Shown: positions 17,784-27,490, counted from the first letter of the stretch. The stretch: DNA of 64,000 nucleotides from Bacillota bacterium (GCA_023416955.1 JAEZGM010000041.1:1-64000), one strand, 5' to 3'. Program-made: numbers and translations. The notes: a model not told the origin generated them from the sequence alone.

Positions 17784-17819
17784 AGGCGGAGAGAGCATTT
17801 TGTGCTTTCTCCGCTTTTT
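17784..17819 (+). terminator. Terminator after upp
   Basis: GGCGGAGAGAGCA pairs with TGCTTTCTCCGC (one G-U) and is followed by TTTTT. It lies between upp and a convergent gene. Confidence 0.85.
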
Positions 17820-17853
17820 GGCTATAAGAAATCATTTCTGGATATAATGATGT

Positions 17854-18789
17854 TTATTCCAATCCCTCTATATATTCATCAATCAGATTTTCGTCCTCGG
17901 GCAGCGGGCTTTCCGTTTTAAACAGCGCAATATTTTCTACATGTCGGATTCCTTCGCCCGGTTCGATATTATACAGCGGGCTTAGGGTTTGCATCTCCAC
18001 GTAGCCGCCGCATACATAAGTTTCATAGGAACAGCCGAAATCGGGGTATGCCGCCTGGGTGTTGTGAATAAACCGTTTTACAATAATATATTTTCCGCTG
18101 CGGTATGCCGCCCAGCCAAGATTGTTATTTAATCCGATTTTCAATGGGGCTTCAATCTGCGGGTCATGCCGGATTTTAACAAAACGATTCGAAACGGTCA
18201 GTCTGGGGTCGTGAAGATCGGTGTAAGGCCAAACGGAGAGCATCCGGTTGGGCAGCGCTTTGCCGGAACCGCTTTCCCGGTTCTGGGGAATGACCTCCAT
18301 ACCGCCGCCATTGAGCATTGTTACGGCCCACAGCGCACAGGTTTGCTTTTCTTTAGAAAGATTTTTGGCGGTATGAACCACCATAATATCGGTCGCGCCG
18401 TCCCCGAGCATTACTTCAAAGCCGAGCTGCATTTCATTGCGCCGCTGGCGGCCGGGCGTAAAGGTGACACCGTCGGGCAAAACGCCGTAAACAACAGGGT
18501 CGTTGTCCGGATAATACGTTTCCGGTATCCGTTCGGGGCTTAGCCAGACGCGGTGGCCGCCGTAACTGTAAAAAGCGGAATCCTTGCCATACCGTTCCGC
18601 AAGACTTGGGTCATTGTTCATGAGCTTTCGCTCCAGATCATTATACAGTACATTTTCTTCATTTACGAACCCAAGCCGCACAATGCGGGGGCCTACCTCA
18701 ATGGTAACCACCACATCGACAAGGCCGTTGCTGATTTGAATACATCTGCCGTAATTTTCGAATTGTATTTCTTTTACTTCAGCAGACAT
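17854..18789 (-). CDS. Conserved protein, possible aldose-epimerase-like fold
   Basis: A 311-residue soluble protein with no signal peptide. It reads like a beta-rich carbohydrate-binding fold: VVTIEVGPRIVRLGF near the N-terminus, a central GGHRVWLSPE segment, and a C-terminal YETYVCGGYVEMQTLSPLYNIEPGE that resembles galactose mutarotase-like families. I cannot assign a substrate. The ATG at 18789 is preferred (AAAGGA 9 nt upstream) over 18807, which overlaps the tmcAL stop. It is the second gene after tmcAL. Confidence 0.65.
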   Translation of the reverse strand: MSAEVKEIQFENYGRCIQISNGLVDVVVTIEVGPRIVRLGFVNEENVLYNDLERKLMNNDPSLAERYGKDSAFYSYGGHRVWLSPERIPETYYPDNDPVVYGVLPDGVTFTPGRQRRNEMQLGFEVMLGDGATDIMVVHTAKNLSKEKQTCALWAVTMLNGGGMEVIPQNRESGSGKALPNRMLSVWPYTDLHDPRLTVSNRFVKIRHDPQIEAPLKIGLNNNLGWAAYRSGKYIIVKRFIHNTQAAYPDFGCSYETYVCGGYVEMQTLSPLYNIEPGEGIRHVENIALFKTESPLPEDENLIDEYIEGLE

Positions 18790-18803
18790 TTCGACACATC
18801 CTT

Positions 18804-19991
18804 TCATACAGTGGCTATCCCCGTGGTTTTGTCCAGACCGCAGGGACCCGGTTTCGGCATACAGAGAGCGTAAAGATCGGTCGTCCTGTTTTCTAATTCA
18901 AGCATATTTTCAGCCGGTTTGTCAAGCAATAATAAGTCAGAAGAATGGCTGATAATCGGCAGCTTTTTAATGGATTTTGCGCGGCGCAGGATCTGGGCGC
19001 CGTTTGCGTTCAGGCCGAGTACGCGCAGGTAAGGCGGGGCACCCCGGCTCATGTCGGCTGTAACGCCAAGAAAAGCGGAAAGTACAATGCGGCGGATGCG
19101 CGCCAGCGTGTAACGCTTGGATTTTGTGAGCGCAAACACTTCTTCCAGGCTTGTGGCCCCGCGTACTGCGCTGTAAAGCCGGTTTTCCAGTCCCTCGCTG
19201 ATATCGGGAAGAGCGGCAAATTCGTCTTTGCTCATGCACCTTAGTTTCGCCAAAACAGCCGGTTCCATACGCTGTAGCGAAGCGGGCGCGCTTCCGTTTT
19301 CCATTTCCTGTCTGAAAATCAGGGCGCTGGAGGAGGGCATCAATCCGGTGAAATCCTCGCCGTTTGCCGCCGCGCGGCGAATGCGTGAAGCCGAGGCAAT
19401 CTGTTCAATGTCGTCCTGTGCGTCATGTGCCGCGCCGACACGCCGGATGGTAAACGGTTCGGCAGAAGAGCCCAGCTTGTGAAGCGCTTTCATATATTCT
19501 ATGCCGAGCGTGTTATTCGGCTGTGCAAGAAGTAACGCTGTTTCCGCTCCGTAAAGATGTTCCACCGCATTTTGTCTTGCCCGAGCAAATGTGATGCCCC
19601 TATTCAGTTCGGACTGTAATTCCTCGCGCAGCAGCGGGGAAGTGAGCGCGGCAGCCGCTTTTTGCAGCTCTTCGGCGCTGCCGCACTCGCTGCCAAAGCT
19701 TAGCCGGTCGGCACCCAGCGCGTCGGTCAGGCTTACGCCGCCGAGCGCGAATTTTTCCGCGCCCGCAATTGCCCATGGCAGCGGCAGTTCAATAACCAGA
19801 TCCACTCCGTTTGCCAGCGCCTGCCTTGTTCTTGCCCATTTCGACAGCATGGCGGGTTCGCCGCGCTGCACGAAATTGCCGCTCATGACGGCGGCGATAT
19901 GAGTTGCGCCGGCCTGCCGTGTCTGCTCTATAAGCGCTGCGTGACCTAAATGAAATGGATTATATTCGGAAATAATTCCGGCGACAAGCAT
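18804..19991 (-). CDS. tmcAL: tRNA(Met) cytidine acetate ligase TmcAL
   Basis: About 395 residues, opening VAGIISEYNPFHLGHAALIEQ. The HLGH is the nucleotidyltransferase HIGH-like motif, and VMSGNFVQRGEPA and LPLPWAIAGAEKFA follow as in TmcAL (formerly YlbM). It activates acetate with ATP to make ac4C34 on elongator tRNA-Met. It is divergent from ackA, another acetate-using enzyme. The exact start is uncertain: ATGs at 19991 and 20000 both follow AAGGAG. Confidence 0.9.
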   Translation of the reverse strand: MLVAGIISEYNPFHLGHAALIEQTRQAGATHIAAVMSGNFVQRGEPAMLSKWARTRQALANGVDLVIELPLPWAIAGAEKFALGGVSLTDALGADRLSFGSECGSAEELQKAAAALTSPLLREELQSELNRGITFARARQNAVEHLYGAETALLLAQPNNTLGIEYMKALHKLGSSAEPFTIRRVGAAHDAQDDIEQIASASRIRRAAANGEDFTGLMPSSSALIFRQEMENGSAPASLQRMEPAVLAKLRCMSKDEFAALPDISEGLENRLYSAVRGATSLEEVFALTKSKRYTLARIRRIVLSAFLGVTADMSRGAPPYLRVLGLNANGAQILRRAKSIKKLPIISHSSDLLLLDKPAENMLELENRTTDLYALCMPKPGPCGLDKTTGIATV

Positions 19992-20112
19992 TTTAAGCAT
20001 AAACTCCTTGAATTTCATTTTTCAATGTACTATTATAATATACAGGTTTTCCGCAGCAAATTCAATTGCTGTATAGGGATAGCGAAAGGAATATTTAGGA
20101 GGAAAAATAACA

Positions 20113-21366
20113 TTGAAGATTCTGGTCATTAACGCAGGCAGCTCTTCGTTAAAATATCAGCTCATTGATATGGACACCGAAGCGATGATCGCAAAGGGCA
20201 ACTGTGAGAGAATAGGGATTGAGGGCGGCACTTTCAGTCATAAAACAGCGGACGGCCGTCAGAAGGACGTTCAGGTTGACATGGCCAATCATACTGAGGC
20301 GTTTAAGCTGGTAACGAGTGCTCTTGTTGACAAGGAAGCCGGCGTAATCAAAGATCTTTCCGAGGTTTCGGCTATCGGCCACCGCATCGTTCAAGGCGGC
20401 TCTATTTTCAAGAAATCCGTTTTCGTTAATGAAGAAGTTCTTGAGGGTATCCGCAGCCTGATTCCGCTCGCACCGCTCCATAACGGGCCGGAGCTGCAGG
20501 GAATCCTTGCTTGCCGCGAGGTGTTTGGCAAAGAGGTTCCGGAATGTGTTGTTTTTGATACGTCATTCCACTCCACCATGCCGAAGAAAGCGTACATGTA
20601 CGCAATACCGTATGAGTACTATGATAAATACAAAGTGCGCCGCTACGGTGCACACGGCACTTCGCACCGCTATGTAAGCAAGCACTGCGCGCATTTAATG
20701 CACCAGCCGCTGGAAGACATCAATATGGTTACCTGTCACATCGGCAACGGTTCTTCCATTTCCGCCATTAAGGGCGGGGAAGTGATCGACACCAGCATGG
20801 GCTTTACTCCGCTTGACGGATTTATGATGGGTACCCGCAGCGGTTCGCTGGATCCTTCTGTTGTGACCTATATTATGGAGCAGGAAAAGCTGACCCCGGG
20901 TGAAATGGATACGATTCTCAATAAAAAATCCGGATTACTGGGTATTTCGGGCTACAGCGACGACCGCGATGTGACGAAAGCGGAAATCAACGGCGACCCC
21001 AAGGCAACGCTTGCCCATGAGATGCTGTACTATCAGATCACAAAACAGATCGGCGCCTACGCGGCTGCCATGAACGGTGTGGACGCGATTGTGTTTACAG
21101 CCGGTCTTGGCGAAAATCAGGCGCATATGCGTTACGCAATTTGCCGTGGGCTGAAATACTTGGGCCTGCGCGTGGACGCGGAGCAGAACGATAAAATGGT
21201 TGGCGGTGCGGAAGGAAAAATTTCCGCGTTTGATTCCAAGGTTGCCGTTTATGTCATTCCGACAAACGAGGAACTGGTCATTGCCCGCGACACGAAAGAG
21301 ATTGTTGAAAAACTGAACTACGCTTCCACGGAAGATAAAACAGTGGTAGATTTGGAAGACGTTTGA
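20113..21366 (+). CDS. ackA: Acetate kinase
   Basis: A 417-residue ASKHA kinase starting KILVINAGSSSLKYQL, with VFDTSFHSTMP, YGAHGTSHRYVS and GNGSSISAIKGG in order. It converts acetyl phosphate and ADP to acetate and ATP, the energy-yielding step of clostridial fermentation. The start is TTG at 20113, 10 nt after AGGAGG. The protein runs somewhat past the usual 400 residues, ending in an acidic tail (STEDKTVVDLEDV). pta is not adjacent. Confidence 0.97.
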   Translation: MKILVINAGSSSLKYQLIDMDTEAMIAKGNCERIGIEGGTFSHKTADGRQKDVQVDMANHTEAFKLVTSALVDKEAGVIKDLSEVSAIGHRIVQGGSIFKKSVFVNEEVLEGIRSLIPLAPLHNGPELQGILACREVFGKEVPECVVFDTSFHSTMPKKAYMYAIPYEYYDKYKVRRYGAHGTSHRYVSKHCAHLMHQPLEDINMVTCHIGNGSSISAIKGGEVIDTSMGFTPLDGFMMGTRSGSLDPSVVTYIMEQEKLTPGEMDTILNKKSGLLGISGYSDDRDVTKAEINGDPKATLAHEMLYYQITKQIGAYAAAMNGVDAIVFTAGLGENQAHMRYAICRGLKYLGLRVDAEQNDKMVGGAEGKISAFDSKVAVYVIPTNEELVIARDTKEIVEKLNYASTEDKTVVDLEDV

Positions 21367-21396
21367 TTGACATTATAACCTAAAAAATAATGATGG

Positions 21397-21428
21397 GGCA
21401 GGGCGGCTGTGAAGGCTGCCCTGTTCCT
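21397..21428 (+). terminator. Terminator after ackA
   Basis: CAGGGCGGC pairs with GCTGCCCTG (one G-U), followed by TTCCTTTT. It is the first of two hairpins after ackA. Confidence 0.75.
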
Positions 21429-21478
21429 TTTGGCAAAAAAGCGAAGTACCTTTTCCTTGATACTTTGTCTTCAGACTG

Positions 21479-21515
21479 AAAGGCGGAACAGCGTAAATTT
21501 CTGTTCCGCCTTTTT
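21479..21515 (+). terminator. Second terminator after ackA
   Basis: AAAGGCGGAACAG pairs exactly with CTGTTCCGCCTTT across a 9-nt loop and runs into TTTTT. The role is clear from structure; it may serve both strands. Confidence 0.85.
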
Positions 21516-21518
21516 GCG

Positions 21519-21553
21519 ATGGTCATCCCCTGGCCTTGCCAGGGGATGACCAT
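21519..21553. repeat. 15-bp perfect hairpin, REP-like
   Basis: ATGGTCATCCCCTGG and its exact complement flank a CCTTG loop. It comes right after a terminator and has no T tract. The rest of the gap up to 21868 is AT-rich with no gene I can support. Confidence 0.6.
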
Positions 21554-21868
21554 TGCTGTCTGCCGAACGACGCTTCCCAAGTGAACACAAAGAGCGCTGC
21601 CGTAAGGCAATGTGTGAACTTAGAGGGAGCATTTCTGGCATCCATCATTATTCTTTTTTATAACTATGCTGAAGATTGAGAGGTTACATTTGGGCTGATC
21701 TATTTTCAAATACAGATACAATTAAATTTCATATTCTGTATGATTTTCTTGAATTTAGTTTTATTTGGTAATATAATAATTTAAAATAAGAATTATTGTT
21801 TACGATTGATAGGGCAAATTCTTGAGAATTATAAATAAGATCATTATGTTAAGTATGTGGGAGGGTCT

Positions 21869-21973
21869 ATGAAGGTCTTTAAGATAGGTTTCATTATTGA
21901 AAAAAGAAGAGTTGAACTTGGACTTACACAGGAACAAGTATGCGAAGGAATCTGTGAACCTGTAATGGTATAG
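21869..21973 (+). pseudogene. Truncated XRE-family regulator
   Basis: GGGAGG 6 nt upstream leads into an ATG encoding 34 residues: MKVFKIGFIIEKRRVELG, then LTQEQVCEGICEP and the stop. This is the N-terminal half of a helix-turn-helix domain of the kind found in TPR-containing XRE regulators, where the recognition helix (typically LSRIENG) would come next. Here it stops after EPVMV. The ABC transporter ATG begins 2 nt after the stop, so a deletion probably joined the two. The local sequence is lower in GC than its neighbours. Confidence 0.7.
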
Positions 21974-21974
21974 T

Positions 21975-23633
21975 ATGGTACATATGATGAAAAACAAAAG
22001 CGTATTATCTGCTGAAAGTGATAAGATTTTAAAGTCCATGATCCCTTTTCGGACAGGTGTCATGGCACTGAATTTGATAACAAGTTTTGTAGGGTTACTT
22101 TTACCGTTTACTATCAGTAAACTAGTAGACGCCTTGACAAATTTAGATCAATCCGCTGTTTTTCTGGCAATTGCTATGATCGTATTAGTAGCAGTCGGTT
22201 TTTTCCTAAACTGGATTCAAAACTATTTCTGGTTTAAAATGATCCACCTTGGAACAACGAAATTCCGTACCTTTGTTTTTGGTCGTTTACTGTTGAGAGA
22301 CGCTTATTTTTTTCAAGAGCATCCTATCGGGGACTTGGTGAACCGTGTACTAAATGACACCGAACAATACGCCCGGAAAAAAATTGTTCGGGCTCCAATT
22401 CTGATATTGAATATTTCCACCTTATTAATCATGTTTTTGTTTCTCGCGTACATGAACATAAGGCTTTCTATTGTCGTAGTGATTTCGGGAATATTGTATG
22501 GCGTTAGTTATCAATTCTTGAATCAAAAACTGCGGGAATCAGCCACAAGAGAAAGAGAAAGTTTTTCTCATGTGATGAGTGAAGCCGAAGAAACATTGAC
22601 CGGCATATACACGGTACGAATATTTCGGAAGGAACACTATTTTACCAATCGTTTTTTAGATGGCGTCAACGAACATTATCGTTTTATGACGAAGCTGCAG
22701 GTATGGAAGAGTCTGGGGAATTCACTGACCACCGCATTGATTCAACTAATCCCCGTTTTAACTCTGCTCGCGGGAGCACTCATGCTGCTCTCCCATGAAA
22801 CAACCTTGGGTGTTGTTATGGGTTTTTATGCTTATCTTCCGTATTTGTGGGAGCCGATTGAAAACTTGACCAATCTGAACTTGGATTCCCAGCAAGCAAG
22901 AGCGGTGGAAAAACGAATTGAATCCCTGATTGTGGAAGAAATACATGTTTTACCAGAATCGGCACCCGATGCCAAACCCAGTTCAGACGGATTTTACAGT
23001 CTTGCAGTAAAAAATGTAACGGCATTTTACGGTAGTGAAGCGCCGTTATTTCAAAATTTGAGTTTTATTATGGAACAAGGAGATCGTCTGGCAATTACCG
23101 GGGCGTCCGGTGTGGGGAAGTCTTCATTGATTCAGTTGCTGCTGGGGGAATCGGAACCTAAGCATGGAAACATTATGATCAATGGAGTACAATTATCTCC
23201 ACAAAACAAGTCCACTTTGCTTAGCTTTATTTCTGTCGTTCCTCAAAATATTTTCCTTTTCAGAGGAACTTTTGAAGAAAATATTTGCTTTGATATAGCT
23301 TATAGCGAAGAGAAATACCACCAAATTCTACATACAACTTTTTTAGAAGAAAAGGAAGGGAGCTTAAAAGTTGATAGCTTTTCGGGTGGAGAACGGCAGC
23401 GTGTAGGACTGGCAAGAGCGCTTATTAAAGGCTCCGGTTTATTGATTATGGATGAACCTACCGCTGCATTGGATATGCTAACAGAGAAGAAATTCATTTC
23501 CAACTTGGACACATATCTAAAGGAAAATAACGCATCTTTAATCGTTGTTTCCCACAGACCAGAGATTTTAAGAATTTGTAATATGACATTAGACCTGCTT
23601 GGAAATGGGGAATGGAATTTGAGCAAGACTTGA
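21975..23633 (+). CDS. ABC transporter, fused permease/ATPase exporter
   Basis: A 552-residue half-transporter. The N-terminal half carries the transmembrane domain (VMALNLITSFVGLLLPFTI, then VFLAIAMIVLVAVGFFL and others). The ATPase follows with Walker A GASGVGKSS near residue 377, Q-loop VVPQNIFLF, signature SGGERQRVG, Walker B LLIMDEPTA and the H-loop SHR. It should act as a dimer exporting a peptide, lipid or drug; the substrate is unknown and no precursor gene is visible. It has no good ribosome binding site and starts 2 nt after the truncated regulator, so translation may be by re-initiation. Confidence 0.9.
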   Translation: MVHMMKNKSVLSAESDKILKSMIPFRTGVMALNLITSFVGLLLPFTISKLVDALTNLDQSAVFLAIAMIVLVAVGFFLNWIQNYFWFKMIHLGTTKFRTFVFGRLLLRDAYFFQEHPIGDLVNRVLNDTEQYARKKIVRAPILILNISTLLIMFLFLAYMNIRLSIVVVISGILYGVSYQFLNQKLRESATRERESFSHVMSEAEETLTGIYTVRIFRKEHYFTNRFLDGVNEHYRFMTKLQVWKSLGNSLTTALIQLIPVLTLLAGALMLLSHETTLGVVMGFYAYLPYLWEPIENLTNLNLDSQQARAVEKRIESLIVEEIHVLPESAPDAKPSSDGFYSLAVKNVTAFYGSEAPLFQNLSFIMEQGDRLAITGASGVGKSSLIQLLLGESEPKHGNIMINGVQLSPQNKSTLLSFISVVPQNIFLFRGTFEENICFDIAYSEEKYHQILHTTFLEEKEGSLKVDSFSGGERQRVGLARALIKGSGLLIMDEPTAALDMLTEKKFISNLDTYLKENNASLIVVSHRPEILRICNMTLDLLGNGEWNLSKT

Positions 23634-23822
23634 AAAATAGAACGTCACCCATCTGCGTATTAAACCGGAATGGGAATGGGCTTACTACATTTCCACCTTT
23701 GGAGGAAACTAAAAAGGCACAGCAAGGCACGCCACTTCTGTATAATTTCAATTATTTTTTGGGTCAATTTGCTTGGAAATTTTTTCCCTCTCTTCTAGTC
23801 ACCTAAAACAGTAGCATATTTT

Positions 23823-23858
23823 AAGGGCAACAAGTTTAACAACCTGTTGCCCTTTTAT
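23823..23858. terminator. Bidirectional terminator between ABC exporter and pyk
   Basis: AAGGGCAACA pairs with TGTTGCCCTT; TTTTATT follows on the plus strand and an A/T-rich tract on the other. It separates two convergent genes. The 190 bp before it hold only a short open stretch I could not assign. Confidence 0.85.
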
Positions 23859-23872
23859 TAGTCAGGATTTCA

Positions 23873-25621
23873 TTATTTCTGTATGCCGCTGAACACTATT
23901 CCCCGTGCCGCGTCCAGTGTAACGGTTGTGCCGCTTTTTAAAATATGGGTGGCGTTTTGCGCGGAAACAATTACCGGTTTATCCAGTGCCAAACCGACAA
24001 TGGAAGCATGCGAATTTGTGCCATCCGCTTCGGTGATAATTCCGGAAGCAGTTTTCAGAAGATCCAATATCCGATTGCTTGTTTGGGGGATGACCAGAAT
24101 ATCACCGGGCTTAAAATTTTTCAAGGCTTCATTTTCATCCGCACAGACACAAAGGTTTCCGCAGACAGCGCTTTTGGTTACTCCGGTACCGGAAACGAGC
24201 ACATCGCCGACCAGCTGAACCTTCAGCAGGTTTGTGGTACCCGAAACACCCAGCGGTACACCGGCGGTAATCACAACAAGATCGCCGCTTTGTACAAACT
24301 TCTTTTTGCGCGCAACATCAACAGCATGGTCGAACAGCTCGTCTGTATTGTTTTTCTCGTCGACCATAATGGGAACAACACCCCAGGAAAGGTTCATCTG
24401 CCGCTGCACCTTGGGGTCGGTTGTGCCGCTGATGATGGGGCACTCCGGGCGGTATTTGGAGATCATACGGGCGGTTCTGCCGGACTTTGTAACCGTAATA
24501 ATAGCAACTGCGCCCAGATCATGCGCTGTGGTGCAGGTGGCGTGCGAAATTGCGGAAGTGACATTTGGCAGTTCTCTTACATCACGCTTTTTGAACCTTC
24601 CCACATAGTCAATGTCCTGTTCCGTGCGTTCTGCAATGCGCGCCATGGTCTTGACCGCGAGTGCGGGGTACTCGCCCGCCGCCGTCTCGCCGGAAAGCAT
24701 GATTGCGCTTGTTCCGTCGTAGATTGCGTTCGCAACGTCCGTGGTTTCCGCGCGGGTCGGTCTCGGGTTTTTCATCATGGAATCGAGCATCTGGGTTGCC
24801 GTAATCACCTGTTTACCGGCATTGTACCCTTTTTTAATGAGTTCCTTCTGTATCACCGGGATTTCCTCTAACGGAATTTCAACGCCCAAGTCACCTCTTG
24901 CGACCATAATTCCGTCGGAAACACGGATAATATCATCAATATTGTCCACACCGTCTGAATTTTCGATTTTCGCGATAATGCGAATATCGTGGCAGTTGTG
25001 CTTTTCAAGTTCTGTGCGCAGTTCAATAATATCCTGTGCGGAACGTGTGAAAGACGCGGCGATAAATTCAAAATCTTCCTGAACGGCGAAGGCGATATCG
25101 GCTTTATCCTTATCGCTGATAAAAGGAAGAGAGAGCTTGATTCCGGGCACGTTGATCCCTTTATGGCTTGAAACGACTCCGCCGTTTACTACGGTGCAGA
25201 GAATGTCGGTGTCGGTACAGGAAATTACCTTTAGTTCAATTAATCCGTCATCTATTAAAATTTTCGCGCCGGAAGTAACCTCCTGCGGAAGGCGTTCAAA
25301 CGTAATGGAGGCAATGGTTTCGTCGCCGACGATGTCCCTGTTTGTCAGGGTAAACTTATTGCCTGCCTTCAAGGTGATTTTCGGCTGATTGAAATCCTTA
25401 ACCCGAATTTCAGGGCCCTTGGTGTCGAGCAGCAGCGCTACAGGGAGGTCCAACTCTTCGCGCAGTTTCTTGACAGTGTCCGATCTGACTTTTTGCTCCG
25501 CTGCCGTGGAGTGCGAAAAATTCAGCCGTGCCACGTCCATTCCGGCAAGCATCAGCTGCCGTAAAACCTCGGGGTCGTCCGTTGCCGGACCAAGCGTACA
25601 AATGATTTTTGTTTTACGCAT
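23873..25621 (-). CDS. pyk: Pyruvate kinase with C-terminal PEP-utiliser domain
   Basis: A 582-residue protein. The core has TKIICTLGPATDD, DVARLNFSHS, LLDTKGPEIR, the catalytic IAKIENSDGVDNID and MVARGDLGVEIP. The last roughly 110 residues (GIITEADGTNSHASIVGLALDKPVIV) form the extra PEP-utiliser-like domain also found in Bacillus pyruvate kinases. It makes pyruvate and ATP from PEP and ADP. The start at 25621 has GGAG 8 nt upstream; an in-frame ATG at 25672 lies before it. It is monocistronic. Confidence 0.96.
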   Translation of the reverse strand: MRKTKIICTLGPATDDPEVLRQLMLAGMDVARLNFSHSTAAEQKVRSDTVKKLREELDLPVALLLDTKGPEIRVKDFNQPKITLKAGNKFTLTNRDIVGDETIASITFERLPQEVTSGAKILIDDGLIELKVISCTDTDILCTVVNGGVVSSHKGINVPGIKLSLPFISDKDKADIAFAVQEDFEFIAASFTRSAQDIIELRTELEKHNCHDIRIIAKIENSDGVDNIDDIIRVSDGIMVARGDLGVEIPLEEIPVIQKELIKKGYNAGKQVITATQMLDSMMKNPRPTRAETTDVANAIYDGTSAIMLSGETAAGEYPALAVKTMARIAERTEQDIDYVGRFKKRDVRELPNVTSAISHATCTTAHDLGAVAIITVTKSGRTARMISKYRPECPIISGTTDPKVQRQMNLSWGVVPIMVDEKNNTDELFDHAVDVARKKKFVQSGDLVVITAGVPLGVSGTTNLLKVQLVGDVLVSGTGVTKSAVCGNLCVCADENEALKNFKPGDILVIPQTSNRILDLLKTASGIITEADGTNSHASIVGLALDKPVIVSAQNATHILKSGTTVTLDAARGIVFSGIQK

Positions 25622-25825
25622 ATGAAAAGCTCCATTCTGTAATAAATGAATTCGTGTTGGAAATTTTCCCACTGTATATGATACTACACATCCAAGTTAA
25701 AATCAAACATCGCAGTATATATCGTGAAACGCCCTTAAATTTCCAATTTAGTTGAACTTTTTTAATCGAAGATATACAATTAGCATATGCAAAAAAATTA
25801 CGATCATTTGGGGGAATGTAACAGA

Positions 25826-26641
25826 GTGAAACATCAGCGTGAAAAAGTGGCAAAATCACGTCCCGGCTGGCGAAAATCCGACCAGGTGCGGCGAATCAAA
25901 ATTGTGATGACGGTGGTATCGACCGCACTTTGCATTTCCGTTGCGGCGGGAGCAATACTGGTGTGGATGCAGATTCACCGGCCTGCGGATGCGGTGACCA
26001 CCGGAACCAAACCGGCGAGTTCGGCTCCTTTGTCGTCGGAAAGCGACGAGCTTCCGGTCTATGACGATACATATAATCTTCTTCTTGTGAATTCAGCCAA
26101 TGCGCTGAAATCCGATTTTTCAGTGCGGGCAGCGGAGCTTGACGGCGTGACCGTCGACGGCAGAATTTTACCTGCACTGAAAAAAATGATGGCCGACGCT
26201 CAGACGGACGGCTGCGTGCTCAAGCTGACCGGCGGCTATGTGGACGCACAGCAGCAGGGCAAGCTTTTTCAGGCCGCGGTGCAAAGCCTGATGAAAAATC
26301 AAAAATATTCTCAGGTTCGTGCGGAAAACGAGGCGCAGAACACCATTGGAAAAGCCGGATACAATGAATTTCAAACGGGAATGGCGGTAGAGATTTCCGC
26401 GGACGGGCTGAAACCCGGAATGGATTTTTCCACGACCGCCCAGTACAAATGGCTGATGAAGAACAGCGTTCAGTACGGATTTGTGCTGCGCACTCCGGCG
26501 GACAAGGCTGAAATTACAGGTAGGGCGCCCGACCCGGGGCATTTTCGCTATGTCGGAACCGATAACGCAATGAGAATGCGGGAGTACAACATGTGCCTGG
26601 AAGAGTATTTCGCGTACAGGCAGAAACAGGCCGCAGGTTAA
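25826..26641 (+). CDS. VanY-like membrane-anchored protein, probable pseudoenzyme
   Basis: About 271 residues: a basic cytoplasmic start, one membrane segment (IKIVMTVVSTALCISVAAGAIL), a Ser/Ala-rich linker and a D-alanyl-D-alanine carboxypeptidase (VanY) fold. The family zinc motif SxHxxGxAxD is here NEFQTGMAVE, so the histidine is Phe and the aspartate is Glu. The usual EPWH is DPGH, keeping only its histidine. Classical activity is therefore doubtful. GTG at 25826 is chosen because GGGGGA lies 10 nt upstream; an in-frame ATG at 25787 has no such site. Confidence 0.75.
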   Translation: MKHQREKVAKSRPGWRKSDQVRRIKIVMTVVSTALCISVAAGAILVWMQIHRPADAVTTGTKPASSAPLSSESDELPVYDDTYNLLLVNSANALKSDFSVRAAELDGVTVDGRILPALKKMMADAQTDGCVLKLTGGYVDAQQQGKLFQAAVQSLMKNQKYSQVRAENEAQNTIGKAGYNEFQTGMAVEISADGLKPGMDFSTTAQYKWLMKNSVQYGFVLRTPADKAEITGRAPDPGHFRYVGTDNAMRMREYNMCLEEYFAYRQKQAAG

Positions 26642-26710
26642 CCCGGAAAATTATCTTTTTTGCAAAATTGATCGCATATCATTTTACCAATGATTTTACG
26701 GGGGTGCGGT

Positions 26711-27448
26711 ATGCTAAAGGAAAAGCGTATTTTTCAAGTCAGGTTTGAAGGCCCGGAACGTTTTGGGAAGAAGGATGGAATTGCGGCGATTCTTTGCTTT
26801 ATTTACGAAGTAATCATTATTTTTTTGTTTGGACTGCTCATGTTCCACACTTCAATCTACACCGATTTTACCATTCATTTTAGAAATAAATTTTTTTATC
26901 GGTTAATTTTTTATATACCAATGGCACTTGTGCAGGTGCTTCCTGTTTTTATTTACATGAAATTGAATCATCAGAGCATTCGGAGCATCGGGCTGAAGAC
27001 CGATAAAATTTTAAAATCGGTTTTGTTGGGCATTTTGTTTTCGCTGCCGTTTATTTTACCGAATCTGGTGAATGAAATCCGGTATCAGCGTCCGATTACT
27101 GATCTTCTTAGTTGCTTTTGGCAATTTCTTTATTTTTTTCTTGAAATTGCATTAATTGAAGAACTGGTTTTCCGGGGATTTATACAGACCAGGATTCAGG
27201 GACTGATCAAAAACAAATGTCTTGGCATTTTGGCGGCTGGGTTGATGTTCAGCCTCACGCACATTCCGTTTCAGATGATAAAGGCAAATCTGTCATTGAC
27301 TGAATTTGTTGTTCAGAACAGTATCCATCTTATCTTACTTATTTTTGATCATGTCTATTTTACTTATATATACACGAGGAACAACAACATTGCGTCCTCA
27401 ACAGTTGCACATGCACTGATGGATTTTATACCTTCTGTTTTAATGTGA
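26711..27448 (+). CDS. CPBP-family intramembrane metalloprotease
   Basis: A 245-residue multi-pass membrane protein with the CPBP/Abi motifs: EELVFRGF near residue 155 (paired glutamates and arginine), then SLTHIPF with the first histidine, and HALMDF near the C-terminus with another. The family cleaves or binds prenylated or membrane substrates and is often involved in bacteriocin immunity, but nothing nearby indicates which. The start at 26711 follows GGGGG; an in-frame ATG at 26690 is less well supported. Confidence 0.85.
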   Translation: MLKEKRIFQVRFEGPERFGKKDGIAAILCFIYEVIIIFLFGLLMFHTSIYTDFTIHFRNKFFYRLIFYIPMALVQVLPVFIYMKLNHQSIRSIGLKTDKILKSVLLGILFSLPFILPNLVNEIRYQRPITDLLSCFWQFLYFFLEIALIEELVFRGFIQTRIQGLIKNKCLGILAAGLMFSLTHIPFQMIKANLSLTEFVVQNSIHLILLIFDHVYFTYIYTRNNNIASSTVAHALMDFIPSVLM

Positions 27449-27490
27449 AACAGAAGAATTTGGGCTCTTAAAGCCTTCTTGAAATTGTAC

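Noticed and set aside
23634..23822. Small gene or transposase remnant after the ABC exporter
   Set aside because: A short open stretch (LRIKPEWEWAYYISTFGGN) caught my eye, but it has no start signal and I cannot tie it to a family.
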